A stretch of DNA of 64,000 nt from Alphaproteobacteria bacterium. Lineage in GTDB: Bacteria > Pseudomonadota > Alphaproteobacteria > UBA6615. The notes below the pieces were generated by a model. That model was not told the origin of the DNA. It searched no databases and was given only the letters and a program-made list of their open reading frames with translations. The position numbers and the translations under genes were made by a program. Positions 8,277 to 14,801 of the stretch are shown in pieces (position 1 is the stretch's first letter; the number at the start of each line of letters is the position of its first letter). The stretch lies in contig JAALLF010000017.1 in the NCBI GenBank assembly GCA_011087645.1, positions 1 to 64,000 of the forward strand. The letters are read 5' to 3'.

Positions 8277-9509
8277 ATGGTTCATTTGCGTGAAATGCCC
8301 GAGCATCTGCGCGACCGTTTGGTCAACCAGGAGCTGCCGACCTACGAGTCGACGCCGTGGGCGGATGCCAAGCCGGTGGCGGAAAGCAAAGTCGCGATCA
8401 TCAGCACGGCGGGCCTGCACCGGCAGGAGGATTCGCCGTTTGTCCCCGGCGCCGGCGATTACCGCATCATTCCTGACGACGCCGATACCAGCAATTTGAT
8501 GATGAGCCATCTGTCGACCAATTTCGACCGCACCGGTTTCTTCCAGGACGTCAACACGGCGTTTCCGATCGACCGGTTGCACGAATTGGCCGAGCAAGGC
8601 GTCATCGGATCGGCGGCGTCGCGGCACTATTCGTTCATGGGCGCGACACCACCAAACGTGATGGAGCCGGTCGCCCGCGACCTCGCCGGGTTGCTAAAGG
8701 ATGACGGGGTAGATGCCGTTGTCCTTGTCCCGGTCTGACCCCAATGCACGCGCGCCGTGGGCGGGCTGGCACATGTTCTAGAAGACGAAGGCATTCCGAC
8801 GACCCATATCAGTTTGATCCGCTTGCACACTGAAAAGATCAAGCCGCCGCGGGCCTTGGCGGTGCCGTTTGAGCTCGGTCGTCCGTTGGGTGCGCCGAAC
8901 GAACCAGATTTTCAGCGCCGGGTTTTGAGCGATTGTCTGGCGCTGCTCGAGCGCCCGTCGGGGCCGGTGCTGGAGGATTTCCCTGACACGCCACCGGGCA
9001 CCGACGAGGAAGAAGCGCAAGGTTGGGCCTGTCCGGTCAACTTTGCGCCGCCGATGGACGATATCAGCGATGCCGATCTTGTCTATCAGTCGCTGGTCCA
9101 GGAAGTGAACCTGCTGCGGCCCTGGTACGAAGAGGCAGTGAAGAACTTCGGCCGCTCGGCGTTCGGCATTTCCGGTAAGACACCGGATGAGATCGCCCGG
9201 GTCATCGCCGACGTGCTCGTCGATCCGCTTGGCACCGCACCGCCGATTGAGGGGGAATCCATTGGAGTTGGTTTCAAGCGTATGGCCGATGACATGCGGT
9301 ACTTCTACACCGAAGCGGCGATCGCCCGGCCCGACCAGCGGACCAGCGATTTCGAAGTTGCCAATTGGCTGTGGGGCGAAACCACCTTGGGCAAGGTCTT
9401 GGTCGCCATCCGCGACGAGTCCATGGAGAGCGAGGAGCCTTCGCTGAAGGTGCTGGCGGTCACCGCGATGGTGCCAACCCACCAACGCCAACGCACTAGG
9501 CACGGATAG
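8277..9509 (+). CDS. GrdB-like selenoprotein with in-frame UGA (selenocysteine)
   Basis: Best read as one 410-residue protein. Translation from the ATG at 8277 (GGAG ribosome binding site 5 bases upstream) reaches a UGA at 8736-8738 and continues in frame to 9509. The junction reads VVLVPV-U-PQCTRAVGG, placing selenocysteine 154 three residues before cysteine 157. This U-x-x-C redox motif is the one known from the glycine/sarcosine/betaine/D-proline reductase selenoprotein B family. The downstream PPRALAVPFELGRPLGAPN is the family's next conserved block. A full sel gene set, including tRNA-Sec, lies within 12 kb. Partner genes of clostridial glycine reductase (grdA, grdC, grdD) are absent, so amino-acid fermentation is unlikely. 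The substrate is unknown. The reaction is probably a selenol/thiol reductive cleavage. Confidence 0.88.
8736..8770 (+). promoter_or_regulatory. Candidate bacterial SECIS element
   Basis: Directly after the UGA codon the mRNA can form a GC-rich hairpin. A CGCC/GGCG stem (8753-8756 with 8760-8763) closes a GUG loop whose position, 18-20 bases after the UGA, fits known bacterial SECIS geometry. A UGC/GCA pairing (8745-8747 with a GCA near 8769) could extend it across an internal loop. Bacterial SECIS elements usually have a short apical loop with a guanine, which fits. This was folded by eye only. Confidence 0.5.
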
Positions 9510-9526
9510 TTATTGCCGCTCGATCC

Positions 9527-9634
9527 CATCCTTCGAGACGCGATCTTCGATCGCTCCTCAGGATGAGGGTCGGGTGTTACGTATAAACAATTCCTCACCC
9601 TGAGGAGGTGCGAAAGCGCCGTCTCGAAGGGCGG
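9527..9634. repeat. Intergenic palindromic repeat, family B (copy 2)
   Basis: CATCCTTCGAGACG and CTCCTCAGGATGAGG are followed about 40 bases on by CCTCACCCTGAGGAGG and GTCTCGAAGGGCGG, making two inverted units head to head. It lies between the convergent selenoprotein and selD genes and could serve as a bidirectional transcript end. Confidence 0.75.
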
Positions 9635-9649
9635 CAGTTGGTGTTCGCG

Positions 9650-11872
9650 TTATCCCAACGTCACCAGGGGGTCGCCGCCTCGCCGCTCATTAACTTGACC
9701 GATGATCGCCGCATCGGGCGCGGCGGCATGGCGGAGCGCGGCGAGGCAGGCGTCGGCCTGGTCTTGGGGCACGCCGAACAACAGGCCGCCGGCGGTCTGC
9801 GGATCGAACAGCAAGGGATAGGCGATGTGGTCGGCCGAGTTGTGGTAGGGGGCCGCGGCAGCCTCGTTATCGGGTTTCAGCGTGCTTTCGATGCCGTCCA
9901 CCGAAAGACCCGCGGCGCCGTCCAGCAAGGGTATCGCGTCGAGGTCGAGGGTCGCGTCGGCGCCTGAAGCCTGCAGCATCTCGATCAGATGGCCCAATAG
10001 CCCGAAGCCGGTGACATCGGTACAGGCCGTCGCGCCGTGGGCGCGCAGGATCGGCACGCTGGGGCCCGCCGAACGCAACATCGACGCGAAGGCCGCCTCG
10101 ATCCATTCGCCCTGCGCCTTGGTGCGCATGTCGGCGGCAAATAGCACGCCGGTGCCCAGGCGCTTGGTGAGGATCAGCGTATCGCCGGGTTTGAGGCCGC
10201 CTTTGCGCAGCAGCGTGTCGGGGTCGGCGTAGCCGTTCACGGTCAGGCCGAACGCCATCTCCGCGCCCTCGCCGGTATGACCGCCGGCCAGCACGGCGCC
10301 GGCTTCAGATAATGTCTCGGTGGCGCCGGCAAGCAATTGGTAGAGGTCCTCGGCGATCTTGTCCTCGCCGTCATGGGGCAGCATGACCGCGGCCAGCGCC
10401 GAATGGGGTTCCGCGCCCATGGCGAAAATATCGCCCAGGCAATGGTTGGCGGCGATGCGCGCGAACAGGTAGGGGTCGTCGATGAAGGCGCGAAACTGAT
10501 CGACGGTTTGCACCAGCGCTTTGCCCGGCGGCGGCATCAGCACCGCGGCGTCGTCGGGCGCTTCGAGGCCTTGGGCCAAACCGTCTTTTGTCTGTGCGGG
10601 CAACCGGTCCAGCGCCCGGTGCAGGATCGGCGCGGGAACTTTGGCGCCGCAGCCGCCACAGCGCATGTCGTCGAGCACGTCGCTATCGCCGGCGTTCGAG
10701 CCTTGTGCGGTCATGTCGGGCAGCTCTTGGTACTTGGCCATCCAGCGGCGGTCGATCCAGTCCTTCCAGCGCCACACCCAGCTGCCGGCAATCGACAACG
10801 AGCCCCGCGCGGCGATGGCGTGACGGTCGCCGGTTGTGATCAGCGCCAGGGTCTGCTTTTGCGGGCGGTAGGGTTTGAGCGGTTGGCCGAGCGCAGCGCG
10901 GCGCAGATTTTCGGCGAGATAGGGACCTTGGCGGACCGCGTACACGCCTGACTTGGGCAGGGTGTAATTATCCATCGAGGCCAAGTCGCCGGCGGCGTAG
11001 ACATTGTCGTGGGAGGGCGAGCGCAGATTGTCGCCGACCCGCACGAACCCGCGCTCGTCGAGCGCCATGCCGCTTTCGGCCAGCCATTTCGGCGCGCCGC
11101 CATTGGTCACCAGGATCGTGCGGTCGGTCGGCAGGGTCTCGCCGGTGTTGAGGGTTACGCTGTCAGTGTCGATCTGCTCGATCTTAGTGTTTGTATGGAC
11201 CGCGATATTACGGTCGGCGATGGTGTGCAACAGCCGCCGTCGGGCCGCTTGATTGTAGCTCGGCAGCAAGCTGTCGGCGGCTTCGATGATGGTCAGCGAT
11301 AGATCGTCGGGATTATGTACCAGCGACGCCACGTCCCGGCGCAGTTGTTGGTCGAGCGACAGGGTGAGCTCGACACCGCCGGCGCCGCCGCCGACCACGA
11401 CGATGTTGTATCGGTCCGCCTTGGCGGCAATCGCGGTAACCATCTCGGCCTGCTCGGCGAGAAACCGGTCGATCGGCTTGACCGGCAGGGCATGTTCCGC
11501 ACCGTCGATGCCGGCCGTCGAGGGCGTCGATCCGGTGTCCAGCGACAACAGGTCGAAGCGTACCGGCGGGCGGCCGACCACCCGGACGAGGTTATTGGCC
11601 AAATCGAGCCCGGTCGCCGGGGCGTGGATCAACCGTGCGCCGGCAAAGGCGGCCAGCGGGCGCAGATCGATATGGCATTCGGCATTGGTGTAAAGCTGGG
11701 CGATCAGGCCCGGCACCATGCCCGAATACGGCGTCAATAGGTCGCGGGCGATCAGCGTCAAACGCACGCCGGGTTCCGGCTTCATGCCGAACCGCTTCAA
11801 CACGTCAACATGGCTGTGGCCGCCGCCGACGAGCACAATGTCCTGTCGGACCGGTTCAGAGTGCGTTTGCAT
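9650..11872 (-). CDS. selD: Selenide, water dikinase fused to an FAD/NAD(P) flavoprotein domain
   Basis: A 740-residue two-domain protein. Residues about 1-385 form a pyridine-nucleotide-disulfide-type flavoprotein: VLVGGGHSHVDVL near residue 15 for FAD, VVVGGGAGGVEL near 160 for NAD(P), and NVYAAGDLAS near 290. Residues about 400-740 are SelD, which makes selenophosphate from selenide and ATP. The catalytic Cys-Gly-x-Lys is present as GGCGAKVP (Cys408, Lys411), followed by the DDAAVL and GGHT segments of this ATP-binding family. This fusion is known in many bacteria, where the flavoprotein is thought to feed reduced selenium to SelD. The ATG at 11872 is chosen because a longer frame would run into tRNA-Sec. 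Confidence 0.95.
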   Translation of the reverse strand: MQTHSEPVRQDIVLVGGGHSHVDVLKRFGMKPEPGVRLTLIARDLLTPYSGMVPGLIAQLYTNAECHIDLRPLAAFAGARLIHAPATGLDLANNLVRVVGRPPVRFDLLSLDTGSTPSTAGIDGAEHALPVKPIDRFLAEQAEMVTAIAAKADRYNIVVVGGGAGGVELTLSLDQQLRRDVASLVHNPDDLSLTIIEAADSLLPSYNQAARRRLLHTIADRNIAVHTNTKIEQIDTDSVTLNTGETLPTDRTILVTNGGAPKWLAESGMALDERGFVRVGDNLRSPSHDNVYAAGDLASMDNYTLPKSGVYAVRQGPYLAENLRRAALGQPLKPYRPQKQTLALITTGDRHAIAARGSLSIAGSWVWRWKDWIDRRWMAKYQELPDMTAQGSNAGDSDVLDDMRCGGCGAKVPAPILHRALDRLPAQTKDGLAQGLEAPDDAAVLMPPPGKALVQTVDQFRAFIDDPYLFARIAANHCLGDIFAMGAEPHSALAAVMLPHDGEDKIAEDLYQLLAGATETLSEAGAVLAGGHTGEGAEMAFGLTVNGYADPDTLLRKGGLKPGDTLILTKRLGTGVLFAADMRTKAQGEWIEAAFASMLRSAGPSVPILRAHGATACTDVTGFGLLGHLIEMLQASGADATLDLDAIPLLDGAAGLSVDGIESTLKPDNEAAAAPYHNSADHIAYPLLFDPQTAGGLLFGVPQDQADACLAALRHAAAPDAAIIGQVNERRGGDPLVTLG

Positions 11873-11906
11873 GTTTATCGTGAATAACGGTCGCCAGGGC
11901 CAAATT

Positions 11907-12002
11907 TGGCGGAAGAGAGTGGGAGTCGAACCCACCAGGCACGTCTAACGCCCCTCACCGGATTTGAAGTCCGAGCGCCCCACCGGGGAACGATCCTCTT
12001 CC
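11907..12002 (-). tRNA. selC: tRNA-Sec (anticodon UCA)
   Basis: A 96-base gene with encoded CCA. The acceptor stem begins GGAAGAGG and pairs with the 3-prime CUCUUCC in an 8-base-pair stem (the eighth pair is G-U), with discriminator G. The T arm is GTGGG-TTCGACT-CCCAC, giving the 8+5 arrangement of bacterial tRNA-Sec. The anticodon loop is CTTCAAA, with UCA at 11965-11967. A long variable arm follows (GGGGCGTTAGACGTGCC). The layout closely parallels the Escherichia coli selC gene. It lies 34 bases upstream of selD on the same strand. Confidence 0.95.
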
Positions 12003-12043
12003 GCAGACAGTTTCCCCAGCTTTGCCGGGTGATACAAGGGCTA

Positions 12044-12072
12044 GAATTAATATGGATGAGCACAAAGTCCAA
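12044..12072 (-). promoter_or_regulatory. Candidate sigma-70-like promoter for selC-selD
   Basis: On the minus strand TTGGAC (12067-12072) and TAATTC (12044-12049) are separated by 17 bases and lie about 41 bases upstream of tRNA-Sec. The match to the -35/-10 consensus is partial, and no other candidate in the short gap looked better. Confidence 0.35.
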
Positions 12073-12196
12073 TTTGGCATTCGCGGCCGGACCTAGTACC
12101 TTGTCGCCAAACCTGTCGACAATGATGGACAGGAAGTGGTTAAAATAACAAAGGGGGCGGGTTTCCGCACCGTTGCTGTGGAACCTGGAGGGTCGC

Positions 12197-12532
12197 ATGA
12201 CCATCGCTGATGTCTTAAAATTTCTGACGACCGATATTTTCTTGGTATTTTTCTTCTTACCGTTCGTTGTTGTTGTCGTCGTTATGCTGGCGCAAATGGC
12301 TATTCGCTCCAAGGCGTACGCCGGTGAGATACCGTGGAATGACACCCAGCGCGAGGCCTATATTGCCGGCGCCATTGCCGCTGTCGTCACCGTTGTGGTG
12401 ACCGTCATCATCGGTGGGCCCGAAGTGTTCGTTTTGTACTGGCGACCGCTGATCACGACGGTCATCGTGTTGCCGTTGGGCTTTGCCGCGGCGCTCATCC
12501 TATTCGGGGTGTGGCGAAAGGTCCGCGGTTAA
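12197..12532 (+). CDS. Small integral membrane protein of unknown function
   Basis: A 111-residue protein with about three hydrophobic segments: residues about 10-32 (IFLVFFFLPFVVVVVVML), 52-72 (an Ala/Val-rich stretch) and 80-105. The C-terminus is basic (VWRKVRG). The ATG at 12197 follows a GGAGGG ribosome binding site and is preferred over a TTG 24 bases upstream. No family is recognised. It lies alone between selC and a convergent cupin gene. Confidence 0.7.
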   Translation: MTIADVLKFLTTDIFLVFFFLPFVVVVVVMLAQMAIRSKAYAGEIPWNDTQREAYIAGAIAAVVTVVVTVIIGGPEVFVLYWRPLITTVIVLPLGFAAALILFGVWRKVRG

Positions 12533-12547
12533 CAGTCCCATAGCCGC

Positions 12548-13363
12548 CTAAGCGACGCGCGCACAGCCGGCCTCGTTGAGGCTTCCGGCACCGGTAAGCA
12601 CATTAAAGATCTCGAGCGGTTCGCTGTCGTCGTCGTTATGTAGCCGGAAGGGCACGCTTTTCGGCACGAAGACAAAACTGCCCTTGCGCACCACCGATTG
12701 GTAATCGCCGGAACCGGCAACACCGCCGCCAGCGGCGACGAAGTAGATTTGTTCGCAATTGTTGCAAACATGTTCATCCAGGCCGCTACCCGGTGCAAAT
12801 CGCGCGTTGATCAATGCATTGGGGCTGCCATTATCGCTGCCGATGGGCTGGCGCACATTGGCTAATCCCCAAACACCGCCCGACGGCTCTTGCACCACGG
12901 TATCCTCGAGGCGTACCAGAATACCTTCGTTCAGCCCGTCGCGCGGCATTGCCAAATCTTCAGGACTGGCCTTACCGCAGAATTTATATCCGGTACCCGG
13001 TACCGTCGGCGCCCCCATGTAAAAGCCGATCACCTCGGCGTCCTCACCCTCGGTTTCGTTATAGAAAAAATGTTCGCTGCCGGCGGGCATGAGACGGCAA
13101 TGTCCCGTGGTGACCACCGCCCGGCTATCGCCCTGGCCAACTACGCCGTTGCCATTCAAGTACACCGCGATCTCGTCGCACTTGTCGTGCAGGTGCTTGG
13201 CGTGGGTCGAGCCGGGCCGGAAGATCGAATGAAACACCGCGGTGGCGCTGCCGTCGGCGCCGGTGATCGGCAGGCGGAACTCGGAGATCGCCCAGCCGTC
13301 CTTTTCCTCCATGCGCTCGATGTCGACGTCTTCATAATGGATGATTTTAATCGGCGCTGCCAT
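12548..13363 (-). CDS. Two-domain (bicupin) protein
   Basis: A 271-residue protein with two cupin halves. The first carries GSTHAKHLHDKCDEIAVYL (residues about 55-75) and the second GSGLDEHVCNNCEQIYFVAAG (about 190-210). Both keep His/Glu-type metal ligands in part. The family includes dioxygenases and isomerases acting on small acids, and no substrate can be assigned. The ATG at 13363 follows a GAGGAAAC ribosome binding site; the longer frame to 13444 lacks one. Confidence 0.8.
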   Translation of the reverse strand: MAAPIKIIHYEDVDIERMEEKDGWAISEFRLPITGADGSATAVFHSIFRPGSTHAKHLHDKCDEIAVYLNGNGVVGQGDSRAVVTTGHCRLMPAGSEHFFYNETEGEDAEVIGFYMGAPTVPGTGYKFCGKASPEDLAMPRDGLNEGILVRLEDTVVQEPSGGVWGLANVRQPIGSDNGSPNALINARFAPGSGLDEHVCNNCEQIYFVAAGGGVAGSGDYQSVVRKGSFVFVPKSVPFRLHNDDDSEPLEIFNVLTGAGSLNEAGCARVA

Positions 13364-13528
13364 GGAAGTTTCCTCTTTTTCTTGTTCTGATCGGGTAATT
13401 TCGGCGCTCGGCGGCGCGCGCGCAAGCCCTGAGGTCGATTTCAATATGATTGTCTGAGTTTGTCGTCTGGCGCGGTCCTGCCGCGTCGGTTAGACAAGGA
13501 TCGCATAGGCGAGAAACAGGATTTTGAT

Positions 13529-14614
13529 ATGGCTGATAAAGCGCCGCGCATTGTGGTTTTGCCCGGTGACGGCATCGGCGCCGAGGTGATGGACAGCGCC
13601 CTGACCGTGCTTGGTGCGGTGCGGGCCCAGATACCCGGCGCCGCGCTGAATTTGGTGCATCTCGATGCCGGCGCCGGCACCTATCTGAAAACCGGCAGCG
13701 CGCTGCCCGACGACGTTATCGAGGCCATCAAGGGCGCCGACGGCGTGTTGCTCGGCGCCATGGGGTTGCCCGATGTGCGCTACCCCGACGGTACCGAGAT
13801 CATTCCCCAGATCGAGTTGCGGATGATCTTCGGCCTCTACGCCGGGGTTCGGCCGATCCGCCTGCTGCCCGGTGCGCCGACGCCGTTGGGCGATGCGCGA
13901 GCCAAGCAGTTGGACTTTGTCATCATCCGCGAATCCACCGAGGGCCTGTTCGCCCATATGAACGAGGGCACGCTCGAGGGCGACGCGGTCGCCGAAGACC
14001 GATTGGTGATCACCCGGGCGACGTCGGAGCGCCTGTTCGATTTTTCCTTTCGCCTCGCTCAGCAGCGCAGGGTGTCGGGCCATCCCGGCAAGGTCACCCT
14101 TGTCGACAAGGCGAATGTCTTTAAGTCGATGGCGTTCTTCCGCAAAATCTTCGACGAGCGCGCGGTTGCGTATCCGGAGATCACTACCGACCGCCAGTAT
14201 GTCGACGCCGCGGCGCTGAATTTCGTGCGCAACCCGTGGGATTACGATGTCGTCGTGACCGAAAATATGTTCGGCGATATCCTGTCCGATCTCGGCGCTG
14301 GCCTGATCGGCGGTATGGGCATGGCGCCGTCCGCCGATATCGGCGACACCACCGCCGTCTTCCAACCCAGCCATGGCACCGCGCCGGACATCGCCTGCAC
14401 CGGCAAGGCCAACCCGACGGCGATGATCCTGTCGCTGGTCCTGTTACTGGAATGGTTGGCCACCCAAGAGGCGGGCGCGGCCTTCGGCGAGGCCGCCGCC
14501 CTGATCGACGCCGCAGTCGCTACGGCCTATGCCGGTGGTGCGCTGGTGCCCTACGAGGCCGGCGGCAGTGATGGCACCGAGGCAATCCTGACGCGCGTCC
14601 TGGAGAATTTATAA
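13529..14614 (+). CDS. Isocitrate/isopropylmalate dehydrogenase family protein
   Basis: A 361-residue NAD(P)-dependent beta-decarboxylating dehydrogenase. It has [15 protein letters not shown] at the N-terminus, the substrate/metal helix ENMFGDILSDLGAGLIGG, and the cofactor loop HGTAPDIACTGKANPTAM. It is clearly divergent from the biosynthetic leuB at 62052, which sits with leuC and leuD. A catabolic 2-hydroxyacid substrate (tartrate- or alkylmalate-like) is therefore more likely than 3-isopropylmalate. The ATG at 13529 has an ACAGGA ribosome binding site. Confidence 0.85.
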   Translation: MADKAPRIVVLPGDGIGAEVMDSALTVLGAVRAQIPGAALNLVHLDAGAGTYLKTGSALPDDVIEAIKGADGVLLGAMGLPDVRYPDGTEIIPQIELRMIFGLYAGVRPIRLLPGAPTPLGDARAKQLDFVIIRESTEGLFAHMNEGTLEGDAVAEDRLVITRATSERLFDFSFRLAQQRRVSGHPGKVTLVDKANVFKSMAFFRKIFDERAVAYPEITTDRQYVDAAALNFVRNPWDYDVVVTENMFGDILSDLGAGLIGGMGMAPSADIGDTTAVFQPSHGTAPDIACTGKANPTAMILSLVLLLEWLATQEAGAAFGEAAALIDAAVATAYAGGALVPYEAGGSDGTEAILTRVLENL

Positions 14615-14647
14615 GGCGACCGAAGTCGTAACACCTCACCCATAGCT

Positions 14648-14677
14648 CCTCGTTCTTCGACAAGCTCGGCATGAGGC
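14648..14677. repeat. Short palindromic repeat (TTCGACAAGCTC type)
   Basis: CTCGTTCTTCGACAAGCTCGG followed by CATGAGG resembles the unit at 35704-35771. It lies between the dehydrogenase and the CoxL-like gene and is a single half-unit. Confidence 0.5.
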
Positions 14678-14801
14678 CTTTTCTGGGTGGCGACTTTCGC
14701 CGTGCTGTTGCACGATGGTTCGTGCGGGAAACGCAAGTATCGGGTATTGCCGCCCGGCGAGCTGGCATACACTGGCGAAAACGCGGTCGAGGGCGCGTAA
14801 C

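Noticed and set aside
8736..8738. The TGA read as a nonsense mutation making a pseudogene
   Set aside because: Both sides are well conserved in family pattern with no frameshift or further stop, and the TGA sits at the Sec position of a U-x-x-C motif.
8757..9509. The second half of the selenoprotein as an independent 250-residue gene starting at GTG 8757
   Set aside because: No ribosome binding site precedes the GTG, and the family fold needs the first half. The frame is continuous with the upstream ORF through the UGA, and a full Sec system is nearby.
11873..11935. A longer SelD start at 11935
   Set aside because: It would read into the 3-prime end of the tRNA-Sec gene, and the extra residues have no family similarity.
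13529..14614. Calling this gene leuB
   Set aside because: A leuB with leuC and leuD neighbours exists at 62052; this copy is divergent and lies among catabolic genes.
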